Source: Ridgeia piscesae (lineage: Eukaryota; Annelida; Polychaeta; Sabellida; Siboglinidae). Taken from it: DNA of 64,000 bases. Within the stretch, counting starts at the first letter, position 1; every line of letters starts with the position of its first letter. Both the position numbers and the translations under genes were made by a program. Shown one piece after another: positions 63,201-64,000 of this stretch. Under the pieces are notes generated by a model, which did not search any database, was not told the origin of the DNA, and saw nothing but the letters and a program-made list of their open reading frames with translations. The DNA is taken from NCBI GenBank assembly GCA_025642075.2, contig JAODUO010000854.1:62001-126000 (forward strand). The letters are read 5' to 3'.

Positions 63201-64000
63201 ATCGGCGACGGAACTGGAGCAGATTAAGTCTGAGCTGGAGCAGCAATCGCGGGAACTGGACGATGCCAGGAAGGAAATCGAGGCGAAACAAATCGAACTC
63301 GAAACATACAGACATGACATGCATGCCCTGTCAAGGGAAAAAGCGAAATCCGAGATGGAACTGGAAAAGGTGAAAGGTGGACCTGCAGTCGTCAATGGCT
63401 GAGACGTTGCGCATGGCCGAGCAGGTGAAACTGCTTGAGGCTGCAATGAGGAAGAACGATGCAACTGAGGAAACATGGATGGACTACTCACGGCAGCGCA
63501 TTGAGGAACTCGAATGTCACGAGAAACAGCTGAAGGACTGTGTGAACGAGCTTGAGAAATCTGAAGCTGTGCTCAAGATGCAGGTCAGTTCAGTCGAAGC
63601 AGCAAAAGACGAACTGAGCAAATCCGAGAATCGCCTTCGCGAGGAGCTAAACGAGCAGAAGATGACAGCCATGAGCCTGAAGAACACAATTCGCGACCTG
63701 GAGAAGTCCGAGTCGTCGCTGAAGACGCAGGTGGTGAACGTTGAGAGCCAGAACAAGGAGCTCTTGACAATGGTACGTAGTCTGCAGGACAAAGTGACAC
63801 CCTCTCCCTACAGACTTGGTCACACGTCTGAGCGCGCTCGGTCGCCTGTCTACTTCGACGGCCTGACGCGGGAAGAGATGAGCTGCAAGATTGATGAGTT
63901 GACACGACTGGAACGCTTCCACCGTGCCAAGATCACTGCTCTCTCTGAGAACCTGGGGTCATTCCGCGAGGCCGTAGAGGTCGTCACCGTAAACATGGAG
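817..64000 (+). CDS. JAKMIP: JAKMIP-family coiled-coil gene, whole span (22 exons, 3' end beyond window)
   Basis: Composite entry; exons are listed separately. The spliced product is about 2,195 residues and still open at the window edge, against roughly 800 for long vertebrate JAKMIP isoforms. Residues 1-780 follow JAKMIP in order: basic N-terminus, first coiled coil, central ELNAKVRRL segment, acidic SVDSE segment, IEDLEKL and EFRVLELE segments, then the JAKMIP C-terminal region. Known family members are cytoplasmic coiled-coil proteins that bind microtubules through the N-terminal half, and Jak1/Tyk2, GABA-B receptor or kinesin-1 in some paralogues. Residues from about 780 are a coiled-coil extension not found in vertebrate JAKMIPs. 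The locus appears to predate the vertebrate JAKMIP1/2/3 split, so no paralogue number is given. Three one-base frame breaks interrupt the model. The family call comes from recalled JAKMIP sequence, not from a search. Confidence 0.85.
1003..1653 (+). repeat. Intron 1 with an (AC)n microsatellite
   Basis: This is a 651-bp intron. Its only structured content is an AC/CACGC microsatellite at about 1419-1545. Short open frames across it are low-complexity Thr/His or Cys/Val strings and are not genes. Confidence 0.75.
1654..1888 (+). CDS. JAKMIP: Exon 2: JAKMIP first coiled coil
   Basis: The acceptor is TTGACCAG|GTG, with a poor pyrimidine tract. It was chosen because the joined protein [13 protein letters not shown] aligns with the JAKMIP segment QEAKLEREQEQRR with almost no gap. 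The product is charged coiled coil ([31 protein letters not shown]). It ends inside a Gly codon (phase 1) at TCAG|GTGAGA. This is the only non-phase-0 junction in the gene. Confidence 0.85.
1889..3157 (+). repeat. Intron 2: degenerate minisatellite containing acceptor-like units
   Basis: From about 2500 to the exon 3 boundary the intron is a degenerate array of units of about 40 bp. Each has a pyrimidine run ending in CCCCAG (TTGTCCCTCTGTCCCCAG type) followed by a TTTGACACATGG-like stretch. Earlier sequence (1889-2500) is AT-rich and then TGTCA-rich with no recognisable element. The true acceptor of exon 3 has the same layout as the repeat unit. Confidence 0.7.
3158..3369 (+). CDS. JAKMIP: Exon 3: JAKMIP first coiled coil, continued
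   Basis: The acceptor CTCCTGTCCCCAG|GT completes the split Gly codon of exon 2. The protein reads [19 protein letters not shown], matching the JAKMIP segment EARRAFDGERLRLQQEI in position and pattern. It continues through [18 protein letters not shown] and ends ESDIEIRKL at CTG|GTAAGT. About 71 residues, all predicted coiled coil by heptad pattern. Confidence 0.88.
3370..4490 (+). other. Intron 3, 5' part: unique sequence that is duplicated downstream
   Basis: No gene or known element is seen. The stretch from about 3480 recurs in altered form at 4490-5550 (see findings). Shared anchors include CAGTGAATAATG, ATAAATGGAATGA, GGATGTGGTTGTGG, TACGAGGCAT and TCGATTACCC, in the same order. Confidence 0.6.
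4490..5700 (+). repeat. Degraded second copy of 3480-4490 interleaved with minisatellite fragments
   Basis: Anchors of the upstream stretch recur in order at offsets growing from about 960 to about 1,020 bp. Pieces of the adjacent 42-bp minisatellite (GCTGGCTAAG, CTTCTCAGCGAAG, AGTTACAAAGC) are inserted between them. A third, still weaker iteration seems to start near 5550. The pattern looks like a consensus of misaligned reads rather than a biological element. Confidence 0.55.
5700..8630 (+). repeat. 42-bp minisatellite, about 70 units
   Basis: The unit begins GTTACAAAGCTGGCTAAGTG and ends CTGTCTTCTCAGCRAA. Most units differ at only one or two positions (CTA/CCA; CAGCGAA, CAGCAAA, CAGCAAT, CAGTGAA). 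Because 42 is a multiple of three, reading frames stay open for up to 251 codons on the minus strand and 187 on the plus strand. These are repeat shadows, not genes. Each unit contains a pyrimidine tract plus AG (CTGTCTTCTCAG) resembling a 3' splice site. Confidence 0.95.
8640..9310 (+). repeat. Degenerate repeat of about 28 bp (GGGTCTCTAGTCCTGT type)
   Basis: From about 8850, variants of GTGGGTCTCTAGTCCTGTTA recur irregularly, with TATCAGT or CACCAGT spacers. This is an old, diverged minisatellite. The 135-codon minus-strand open frame overlapping its right edge (9225-9632) shows no domain and is not supported. Confidence 0.6.
9311..10435 (+). other. Intron 3, no recognisable content
   Basis: Plain AT-rich intronic sequence. 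A few imperfect CATGGTCATG/CATGGCCGC repeats occur near 9965-10030. No splice-flanked coding segment or element termini were found. Confidence 0.5.
10436..10660 (-). mobile_element. Probable 3' end of a non-LTR (LINE-type) element with a pentanucleotide tail
   Basis: Read on the minus strand, GAATTTCCCATTTGGGATAA is followed by TTATAGG and then a long (TATTG)n/(TATTT)n/(TATTG)n array (about 10449-10596). A TTCCC-TGGGA-TAA motif next to a short tandem tail is typical of 3' ends of CR1/L2-like LINEs in invertebrates and fish. No reverse transcriptase coding sequence is present, so the copy is heavily 5' truncated. The family assignment is inference. Confidence 0.45.
10661..11737 (+). other. Intron 3, no clear element
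   Basis: A short imperfect repeat of CCAATGTAATGGGGCACTGTAGTGG type lies near 11300-11400 (unit about 22-24 bp, four copies). Otherwise nothing is recognised. Confidence 0.5.
11738..11804 (+). mobile_element. SINE 3' fragment
   Basis: This fragment matches the 3' part of the SINE-like copy at 15180-15410: TGCAGTAATTGCAG, then an ATRGCTGAAT stretch, then TTCCCAGAGAAG. Only the tail is preserved. Confidence 0.5.
11865..12690 (+). repeat. 16-bp minisatellite, then diverged units
   Basis: The first part (11865-12190) is near-perfect tandem GTATGGTTCACCCCAC. Variation is mostly CCCCGC/CCCCAC/CCCCTC. From 12190 to about 12690 the same unit is diverged (CATATGGTTCACCCC, CAGATGGTTCAC). Three overlapping plus-strand open frames (up to 137 codons) are repeat artefacts. 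Confidence 0.9.
12691..14384 (+). other. Intron 3, no clear gene or element
   Basis: A 32-codon open frame at 12935-13033 follows a TATATAAAAAG stretch (12912-12922). No homology is recognised. A 114-codon frame at 13831-14175 has no domain and no splice context. The rest is unremarkable. Confidence 0.4.
14385..14628 (+). repeat. GA-rich (GGGAGA)n repeat
   Basis: A purine-rich tract of GGGAGAGA units turns into a GATGGGGAGA sub-array. Open frames on both strands are Arg/Glu or Ser/Pro/Leu strings. Long polypurine tracts can adopt triplex (H-DNA) structure. That is general knowledge and is not tested here. Confidence 0.9.
15180..15410 (+). mobile_element. tRNA-derived SINE-like element, most complete copy
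   Basis: A tRNA-like head has a box A-like TAGTGGTCAGTCTTGG and a box B-like GGGTTTGAATCCC (15238-15250). Next comes a middle part with CACTCAGCTGTGTGAACGAG, then a tail GAGCACCTGGCTGC ... TGCAGTAATTGCAGCATGGC ... TTCTCAGAGCAGTC. Parts of the same element recur at 11738, 43667 and 55838. The CAGCTGT...ACCTGG segment resembles the conserved central or tail domains of animal SINE superfamilies (inference). Confidence 0.6.
15513..15737 (+). CDS. JAKMIP: Exon 4: JAKMIP linker after the first coiled coil
   Basis: The acceptor CTTATTTTTTAG is strong. The protein [19 protein letters not shown] continues exon 3 exactly as JAKMIP does (RRL-MDEIKGKDRVILALEKELG). It then passes into a non-coiled Ser/Thr/Asp-rich part ([19 protein letters not shown]), equivalent to the SSPKRELPPG linker in vertebrates. 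Donor CATG|GTGAGT, phase 0. 75 residues. Confidence 0.88.
15738..17096 (+). other. Intron 4, 5' part: TGTGTCATATG-like degenerate repeat, then plain sequence
   Basis: Between about 15760 and 16130, TGTGTCATAYGA motifs recur irregularly. The remainder up to 17096 has no recognised content. Confidence 0.45.
17097..17168 (+). repeat. 18-bp tandem repeat, four units
   Basis: Four near-identical units of GGTGGACTTGTGAGAGAG occur in tandem. Confidence 0.85.
17260..18130 (+). repeat. 52-bp minisatellite, about 12 good units plus diverged 5' units
   Basis: The unit contains TAGTGTCACTAGTGTCAATA, ATGGCTCCTAAGACCAGAGA and CAACTTGGAGAG. Units before 17450 are strongly diverged; units from 17500 to 18100 are nearly identical. 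There is no coding content. Confidence 0.92.
18131..20030 (+). other. Intron 4, no clear gene
   Basis: Mixed intronic sequence. The open frames at 19319-20118 on both strands overlap each other, have no domain and lack supporting splice sites. A short ACACCTGTRTACA-rich stretch occurs at 18990-19230. Confidence 0.4.
20031..20915 (+). repeat. 18-bp minisatellite, about 48 units
   Basis: The unit is CAGTCTCAGACCACTGGT, with ATACC, AGATC and TTAGA variants. The unit length divides by three, so long Leu/Ser/Arg open frames arise on both strands (up to 187 codons). These are not genes. Confidence 0.92.
20916..21368 (+). other. Intron 4, no recognisable content
   Basis: No repeat, element terminus or coding segment is seen here. 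Confidence 0.5.
21369..21428 (+). repeat. (AT)n microsatellite
   Basis: Uninterrupted AT dinucleotides over about 60 bp. Confidence 0.95.
21540..22180 (+). repeat. Degenerate TGTACACCTG repeat turning into a 48-bp minisatellite
   Basis: The 5' part is loosely repeated TGTACACCTGGYTGTAATG. From about 21880 a 48-bp unit is tandem: ACACCTTTCTATGACATGAT, then ACATCAATGA, then TACACCTGTATATGATGT. A minus-strand frame of 96-129 codons here is a repeat artefact. Confidence 0.8.
22262..22770 (+). repeat. Diverged minisatellite of about 50 bp (TACTTCTCAGGGACC type)
   Basis: About ten units each contain CATCTACTTCTCAGGGACC followed by AYCTCARTAAAACCTCTTTG. Each unit carries a pyrimidine-AG that looks like a splice acceptor. 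Confidence 0.75.
22771..23985 (+). other. Intron 4, no clear content
   Basis: Plain sequence. A short poly-G run lies at about 22911-22927. No gene, element terminus or tandem repeat is recognised. Confidence 0.45.
23995..24785 (+). repeat. 44-bp minisatellite (TGTATCTG / GCGTGCATATATCTGC)
   Basis: Alternating TGTATCTGTGCGTGCG and TATATCTGCCTGCCTG blocks give a 44-bp period, best preserved at 24360-24740. Five long overlapping open frames on both strands (up to 337 codons) consist of Cys/Ile/Ala or Thr/His/Arg strings and are artefacts. The plus-strand frame runs into real exon 5. Confidence 0.9.
24848..25003 (+). CDS. JAKMIP: Exon 5: JAKMIP central ELNAKVRRL segment
   Basis: The acceptor is CTGTCTGTCTCAG|CCC. 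The protein starts [20 protein letters not shown], a flexible Gly/Ser stretch, then [20 protein letters not shown]. This matches the JAKMIP segment KIAELNSVIRKLEDRNTLL, one of its most conserved parts. Donor CTG|GTCAGT, phase 0. A second in-frame acceptor (GTCCTTGCAG, ending 24811) would add 12 residues. Confidence 0.85.
25004..25942 (+). other. Intron 5, no clear element
   Basis: An AT-rich 939-bp intron with GGGGCTAGTGTCA-like short repeats near its 5' end. No coding content. Confidence 0.6.
25943..26089 (+). CDS. JAKMIP: Exon 6: JAKMIP second coiled coil
   Basis: Acceptor TTGTCAACACAG|GTG. The 49 residues include [20 protein letters not shown], matching the JAKMIP segment VQLKPLVEKNKRMNKK, then [16 protein letters not shown]. 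Donor CTG|GTCAGT, phase 0. Confidence 0.88.
26090..27029 (+). repeat. Intron 6: degenerate TGTCAACTG / GTGTCAGACA minisatellite next to the acceptor
   Basis: From about 26460 to the exon 7 boundary, units of about 25-50 bp built on TGTCAACTGTTAGTGTCAG and GTGTCAGACAATGCAAACTG are repeated. The last unit runs into the real acceptor (TGTGTGTGTGTCAG). The 5' part (26090-26460) is plain. Confidence 0.75.
27030..27200 (+). CDS. JAKMIP: Exon 7: JAKMIP second coiled coil, continued
   Basis: The acceptor is placed at GTGTGTCAG|AGG (start 27030). An in-frame alternative nine bases downstream (GTGTCAG|GCG, 27039) would drop RCQ. The protein has [20 protein letters not shown] and [20 protein letters not shown], equivalent to the JAKMIP segment EIEFLRLQVLEQQHVIDDL. 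Donor ACG|GTGAGT, phase 0. Confidence 0.85.
27201..27700 (+). other. Intron 7, 5' part: no clear content
   Basis: AT-rich sequence without a recognised element. Confidence 0.5.
27700..28975 (+). repeat. 32-bp minisatellite, about 39 units
   Basis: The unit is made of TTTAGGGTTCATTGTCACCA plus CTGGTCCTGTCA. Variants are TATAGTTC, TAGGATTC, ATTATCACC and CTTGTCACTT. Blocks of units with the same variant combinations recur, suggesting multi-unit duplication. Confidence 0.93.
29163..29234 (+). CDS. JAKMIP: Exon 8: JAKMIP basic segment
   Basis: The acceptor TTTATTTCCCAG|GAG is strong. The 24 residues [20 protein letters not shown] plus AQQK parallel the JAKMIP segment LERERLLRSKRHRGKSLKPPKK just before the acidic segment. 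Donor AAA|GTATGT, phase 0. Confidence 0.85.
29452..30439. mobile_element. MITE-like DNA transposon, 988 bp with TA target duplications
   Basis: Perfect terminal inverted repeats CCGTATTGTCCTTAATAGA lie at both ends (29454-29472 and its complement ending 30437), flanked by TA on each side. Subterminal sequence is also partly inverted (GATGCACAC / GTGTGCATC-like, GCACCCA). There is no transposase frame inside, so it is non-autonomous. TA duplication with flush inverted repeats is typical of the Tc1-mariner/pogo group. The exact family is not determined. Confidence 0.85.
30440..32150 (+). other. Intron 8, no clear gene
   Basis: AT-rich intronic sequence. A short GGTATGTTTATA duplication sits next to the MITE, and CACATGACCACAG is repeated near 31550. 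Nothing else is recognised. Confidence 0.45.
32156..32570 (+). repeat. GT/GTGC-rich simple repeat
   Basis: Alternating purine-pyrimidine GTGTGC/GTGCGTGC tract over about 415 bp. Open frames of Cys/Val or Thr/His on both strands are artefacts. Such tracts can form Z-DNA (general knowledge). Confidence 0.9.
32964..33196 (+). repeat. 11-bp minisatellite, about 21 units
   Basis: The unit TGGCCTGTATG is nearly perfect throughout. The 33-bp super-period has no stop in several frames, giving false open frames on both strands. Confidence 0.95.
33197..33930 (+). other. Intron 8, plain sequence between two arrays
   Basis: AT-rich. A short direct repeat (ATAATGGACCTATTTT...AATATGTA) occurs at 33445-33500. 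No gene. Confidence 0.5.
33934..36820 (+). repeat. 16-bp satellite-like array, about 180 units (2.9 kb)
   Basis: The unit CACTGTTCACTTGTGT is tandem and almost identical throughout. Two clusters carry CpG variants (ACTCGTGTCAC, ACTCGCGTCAC) at about 33950-34000/34765-34985 and 35390-35520. Because 16 bp gives a 48-bp codon period without a stop, all three plus-strand frames are open for about 970-1,000 codons. This is a mathematical consequence of the repeat, not a protein. Confidence 0.97.
36830..38189 (+). other. Intron 8, 3' part: GATTGGATG-type and GATCAGTCATTGC-type short repeats
   Basis: Degenerate TGATTGGATGRYATGTTACR units occur at 36900-37080. Degenerate GACCAGAGGGATCAGTCATTGC units occur at 37160-37340. 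No coding segment is supported in this stretch. Confidence 0.5.
38190..38339 (+). CDS. JAKMIP: Exon 9: JAKMIP acidic Ser/Asp segment
   Basis: Acceptor TTGTTCTGTCCAG|GCC. The protein [20 protein letters not shown] then [20 protein letters not shown] matches the JAKMIP segment ETFFGFDEESVDSETLSETS, the clearest family signature in the window. The segment is disordered, acidic and rich in Ser, so phosphorylation is plausible but not shown. Donor GAG|GTATGT, phase 0. 50 residues. Confidence 0.92.
38340..39023 (+). repeat. Intron 9: degenerate repeat of about 30 bp (TATACTTTACCATGATAC)
   Basis: From 38430 to 38930, units TATACTTTACCATGATACTC + ATGACACCA recur. A block at about 38580-38690 is repeated at about 38695-38800, showing a multi-unit duplication. 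Confidence 0.8.
39024..39152 (+). CDS. JAKMIP: Exon 10: JAKMIP segment before IEDLEKL
   Basis: The acceptor TCATCTGTGACAG|TTC and donor AAG|GTACGC enclose 43 codons. The protein [20 protein letters not shown] then [11 protein letters not shown] matches the JAKMIP segment LTREYQALQRAYALLQEQVGG. GC-rich codon use contrasts sharply with the flanking repeats. It is too short to stand out as an open frame and was found by homology. Confidence 0.9.
39290..40670 (+). repeat. 42-bp minisatellite, about 27 good units with a corrupted middle
   Basis: The unit contains GTGCTGACAGCTGAGCTTGT, AGAGTGAGTT and TGTTTCCAATAT. Units at 39360-40220 and 40430-40580 are near-identical. The stretch 40220-40430 and a G-run insertion near 40089 are irregular in the way assembly consensus errors look. 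Minus-strand frames of 252-322 codons are artefacts. Confidence 0.93.
40671..41618 (+). other. Intron 10, 3' part: no clear content
   Basis: Plain intronic sequence with no element or coding segment recognised. Confidence 0.5.
41619..41702 (+). CDS. JAKMIP: Exon 11: JAKMIP IEDLEKL segment
   Basis: Acceptor GTTTGGTTGTAG|CTT. The 28 residues [20 protein letters not shown] then KLVQVKGQ match the JAKMIP segment QLQADLLRCQAKIEDLEKLL VEKGQ almost residue by residue. Donor CAG|GTCGGT, phase 0. Confidence 0.92.
41703..42847 (+). repeat. Intron 11 with an 18-bp tandem repeat
   Basis: Six or seven units of ACTGAAACATACACTTCT lie at about 41857-41970, with diverged units to 42110. The rest (42110-42847) is AT-rich and plain. 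Confidence 0.75.
42848..42910 (+). CDS. JAKMIP: Exon 12: short JAKMIP exon ([11 protein letters not shown])
   Basis: Acceptor TTAATTTCTTGCAG|GAC. The 21 residues [21 protein letters not shown] match the JAKMIP segment DSKWVEEKQLLIRTNQDLLEK at the same place. Donor AAG|GTTGGT, phase 0. Confidence 0.9.
43230..43344 (+). CDS. JAKMIP: Exon 13: [14 protein letters not shown] segment, frame broken near its end
   Basis: Acceptor GTGCTTCGTTTCCAG|TTT. The protein has [20 protein letters not shown] then LELE, matching the JAKMIP segment [13 protein letters not shown]. After LELE the given frame reads GCQ and stops (TGA 43338-43340), before the only usable donor (AAG|GTGAGA at 43345). The exon is 115 nt, one too many for the phase-0 neighbours. 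Dropping one base in the GAAGGA run (43326-43331) would give LE-DANEK and join exon 14 in frame. This is a sequencing error or a real truncating variant. Confidence 0.85.
43667..43812 (+). mobile_element. SINE copy lacking the tRNA-like head
   Basis: This copy matches the middle and tail of the element at 15180: CCTTGGTCAAGTTGTTTCAT, then AGAGCTGTATGAATAAATAC, CTGGCTACAGACAGTGGTGG and TTAATTCTTCCAG...AGTCAAGATGG. It lies in intron 13, 141 bp before exon 14. Confidence 0.6.
43954..44052 (+). CDS. JAKMIP: Exon 14: start of the JAKMIP C-terminal region
   Basis: Acceptor TTGTTGTTGTGTAG|TTG. The 33 residues include [20 protein letters not shown] and [11 protein letters not shown]. They parallel the non-coiled JAKMIP stretch with hydrophobic beta-like residues (FNLQITTF...ALQLFCHQEGV) that opens the C-terminal region of the long isoforms. 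Donor ATG|GTAGGT, phase 0. Confidence 0.85.
44100..46187 (+). repeat. 43-bp minisatellite, about 48 units, made of the exon 15 splice acceptor and exon start
   Basis: Each unit starts GAGGTTGGTGCGACTGAGCT, continues GTATGG and ends TTTGGTTTGTCTCGTAG. The last unit runs directly into exon 15, whose own boundary is TTTGTCTTGTAG|GAGGTTGG. So each unit repeats the 3' splice site and about 18-20 bp of exon. Units near the exon (GCATCTGAACTG) are closer to it than distal ones. One irregular stretch (44830-44940) looks corrupted. Minus-strand frames of up to 688 codons are artefacts. Confidence 0.95.
46188..46241 (+). CDS. JAKMIP: Exon 15: JAKMIP C-terminal region, small exon behind an acceptor array
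   Basis: The 18 residues [18 protein letters not shown] match the JAKMIP segment VSELMKKLDILGD in spacing. The exon uses the last of dozens of near-identical acceptors. Use of an earlier unit shifts the frame (43 is not a multiple of three) and soon meets a stop. Donor CAG|GTGGGT, phase 0. Confidence 0.82.
46255..46910 (+). repeat. Degenerate repeat of about 37 bp (CTCACTCATCTACCTCACTC type)
   Basis: Units CATCTACCTCACTCATCCAC + TTCACTTGTATCTCACT are clear at 46600-46870. The 5' part (46260-46350) has a 13-bp CATTTACCTCACT repeat. The C-rich stretch at 46370-46560 looks like a corrupted version of the same repeat. Confidence 0.8.
46981..47830 (+). repeat. Degraded copy of the segment at 48247-49330
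   Basis: It starts with AATAGTGTAAAGAAACAGG and follows the downstream copy in order (CTATTTGCCTCCAG, TTTTTTTAAACAAGAATAAT, AATGTGGCAAATATTTATAA, TATTGTGGAGAAATAT). It has many small losses and substitutions, so it is shorter. Direct duplication with a poor consensus in this copy is the likely cause. Confidence 0.6.
47831..48246. mobile_element. Possible non-autonomous DNA element end with an inner inverted repeat
   Basis: CGCGCCTCGTT (48177-48187) is inverted as AACGAGGCGCG (48230-48240). The right end reads CGCGACTG followed by TA. CAGTCGCGCCTCGTTATAAC-type ends are common in pogo/Tigger-like elements. The segment sits exactly between the two copies of the flanking duplication. No matching left end was found, so the call is tentative. 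Confidence 0.35.
48247..49330 (+). repeat. Cleaner copy of the 1-kb direct duplication
   Basis: This is the downstream partner of 46981-47830. No coding function is evident; the 70-codon frame at 48692-48904 has no recognised domain. Confidence 0.55.
49331..50500 (+). other. Intron 15, plain sequence
   Basis: AT-rich. CGGCCACGCRTGAC occurs twice near 49450-49490. No gene or element is recognised. Confidence 0.45.
50510..51365 (+). repeat. Pyrimidine-rich CATCAC region ending in a 40-bp minisatellite
   Basis: 50510-51060 is loosely repeated CATCACC/CCTCCCTC. 51075-51360 is a clean 40-bp array (CATCACCTCCATCATCCACC + AGTCATCACC + TATATCCACC), seven units, abutting exon 16. Each unit ends a pyrimidine run with CCACCAG. 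Plus-strand frames here (to 266 codons) are low-complexity and run into exon 16. Confidence 0.88.
51375..51446 (+). CDS. JAKMIP: Exon 16: JAKMIP C-terminal helix ([11 protein letters not shown])
   Basis: Acceptor TCTCCTGTGTTGCAG|GAA. The 24 residues [20 protein letters not shown] then VADK match the JAKMIP segment LRNEEQVAIIQAGTVLALCEK, a conserved helix of the C-terminal region. Donor AAG|GTACAG, phase 0. Confidence 0.9.
51530..51940 (+). repeat. 48-bp minisatellite, about 8 units
   Basis: The unit contains CATGGAATCCATCCTGTAGA, TAATATGATATCA and GCACAACCACATGTT. Divisibility by three keeps both strands open (126 and 210 codons). These are artefacts. Confidence 0.9.
51945..53957 (+). repeat. 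29-bp minisatellite, about 69 units, with higher-order structure
   Basis: The unit is AGGGGTTATGATGAGACATG + ACTAGTGAG. Variants GTGACAGG, ACCTG and GATTAG are spread non-randomly. The block with several ACCTG/GATTAG units at about 52831-52990 recurs at about 53614-53770, an offset of 783 bp, exactly 27 units. Confidence 0.95.
53958..54414 (+). other. Intron 16, 3' part: plain
   Basis: No element recognised. Two minus-strand open frames here (92 and 109 codons) overlap exon 17 or have no domain. Confidence 0.5.
54415..54483 (+). CDS. JAKMIP: Exon 17: JAKMIP C-terminal coiled coil
   Basis: Acceptor TATTTTCTACTTGCAG|AAA. The 23 residues [20 protein letters not shown] then EEK match the JAKMIP segment WLKQIEGTEAALTQKMLDLEKEK. 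Donor AAG|GTAAAC, phase 0. Confidence 0.9.
54661..54750 (+). CDS. JAKMIP: Exon 18: last part recognisable as JAKMIP
   Basis: Acceptor TTAATGTTTGTAG|GCG. The 30 residues [20 protein letters not shown] then [10 protein letters not shown] correspond loosely to the JAKMIP segment [23 protein letters not shown]. After this exon, similarity to vertebrate JAKMIP is lost. Donor TTG|GTGAGT, phase 0. Confidence 0.82.
54751..55491 (+). other. Intron 18: G-rich start and a possible LINE 3' end
   Basis: A G-run (about 54790) and degenerate GGGTTAGGGATAGGGTTAGG stretches (54840-54900) resemble the animal telomere repeat but are too short and irregular to call. At 55169-55290 the minus strand reads GAATTTCCCATGCGAGATAA followed by ATAAAGG, like the LINE 3' end at 10436. 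Confidence 0.45.
55492..55701 (+). CDS. JAKMIP: Exon 19: first exon of the coiled-coil extension
   Basis: Acceptor CCGTTACTCTTGTAG|CAA. The 70 residues contain [40 protein letters not shown] and [14 protein letters not shown]. The heptad pattern indicates continuous coiled coil. No specific family beyond JAKMIP is recognised. Donor CAG|GTCAGT, phase 0. Confidence 0.85.
55838..56005 (+). mobile_element. SINE copy with tRNA-like head
   Basis: The box A-like TGGCTCAGGGGTAGAGC (55843-55859) and box B-like CTTCGAATCC (about 55875-55884) are closer together than in a real tRNA. They are followed by AAATCTTGGGCAAGTTTTGT and a tail TTAATTGTAGCATTTGGCTA, CACAGAGAAG, which matches the tail of the other copies. 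It is a retroposed element, not a functional tRNA gene. Confidence 0.6.
56006..56669 (+). repeat. Intron 19, 3' part with (AT)n microsatellite
   Basis: (AT)n at about 56331-56391. Three CTGT(C)YACAGA blocks near 56523, 56570 and 56625 resemble the real acceptor region (TCTGTCGACAGA) of exon 20. They may be a short degenerate repeat of it. Confidence 0.6.
56670..58337 (+). CDS. JAKMIP: Exon 20: large coiled-coil exon with 21-residue repeats
   Basis: Acceptor TTCTGTCGACAG|AGA, donor CAG|GTAAAC; 556 codons, all open. It starts [20 protein letters not shown]. The whole exon is built on a 21-residue (three-heptad) repeat of the form NKELLxQxESLxExxSxLQ. The N-terminal repeats are diverged ([28 protein letters not shown]). 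The last ten ([20 protein letters not shown]) are near-identical in protein and DNA. An acidic Ser-rich break ([24 protein letters not shown]) interrupts the helix near the start. Resembles generic Golgi or myosin-like coiled coils only in composition. Confidence 0.88.
57597..58253 (+). repeat. 63-bp coding minisatellite inside exon 20
   Basis: Ten tandem units encode [13 protein letters not shown] + [21 protein letters not shown]. The nucleotide units (AACAAGGACCTCCTGACCCA, GGTAGAGAGCCTCACTGAGA) are almost identical, which implies recent expansion. The first unit has an extra 12 bp (AGCCTCACTGAG), adding four residues and shifting the heptad register. Confidence 0.93.
58338..58924 (+). other. 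Intron 20, no clear element
   Basis: AT-rich 587-bp intron with a short GTATTTGTATTTTATTGTAT direct repeat near 58562-58600. No coding content. Confidence 0.6.
58925..59497 (+). CDS. JAKMIP: Exon 21: coiled coil followed by a disordered segment with a TQT motif
   Basis: Acceptor TGTGTGCTGTAG|ACA, donor AAG|GTGAGT; 191 codons. Residues 1-80 of the exon are coiled coil ([35 protein letters not shown]). The middle is disordered and acidic ([20 protein letters not shown] ... [14 protein letters not shown]), and coiled coil resumes ([20 protein letters not shown]). STQT at 59213-59224 fits the TQT-type binding motif of dynein light chain LC8. That function is inferred from the motif only. Confidence 0.85.
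59498..60140 (+). other. Intron 21, 5' part: plain with a C-run
   Basis: TGTCCAGTG/TGTCCACTC short repeats just after the donor, poly-C near 59941 and poly-G near 60062. No element recognised. Confidence 0.45.
60146..60284 (+). repeat. (AT)n microsatellite
   Basis: About 140 bp of AT/ATAC dinucleotide repeat with a few interruptions. Confidence 0.95.
60356..60690 (+). repeat. 23-bp minisatellite, about 14 units
   Basis: The unit is GCATACATGGATGTGCCACC + CCA. The centre (60430-60570) is near-perfect and both edges are diverged. Short open frames on both strands here are artefacts. Confidence 0.9.
60691..62194 (+). repeat. Intron 21, 3' part with a degenerate repeat of about 36 bp
   Basis: GTTTGTCACTGTTGACACAT + TTAGAGACTGRCA recurs at about 61000-61310. 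The rest up to the exon 22 acceptor has no recognised content. Confidence 0.6.
62195..64000 (+). CDS. JAKMIP: Exon 22: very long coiled-coil exon, open to the window edge, two frame breaks
   Basis: Acceptor GTTCTGTTCCCCAG|GAC. The first frame (62195 to about 62455) encodes [20 protein letters not shown] and more. Coding sense then moves to a second frame (62455 to about 63378: [16 protein letters not shown] ... [20 protein letters not shown]) and back (63380 to 64000: [20 protein letters not shown] ... ). Both shifts are single-base: one A short at 62454-62456, one G extra near 63379. All three parts are dense coiled coil. A Pro/Gly-containing break ([20 protein letters not shown]) comes near 63800, then [20 protein letters not shown]. 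The exon's 3' end is outside the window. Confidence 0.85.

Noticed and set aside
62628..63491. Minus-strand Ser-rich frame of 287 codons opposite exon 22
   Set aside because: It is the antisense shadow of Glu/Leu-rich coiled-coil codons (GAG/GAA read as Ser/Phe/Leu).
63773..63813. Tiny intron with GTACGT donor and CCCTCTCCCTACAG acceptor
   Set aside because: At 41 bp it is too short for normal splicing. Removing it puts a stop codon soon after the junction, while reading through is open to the window end.
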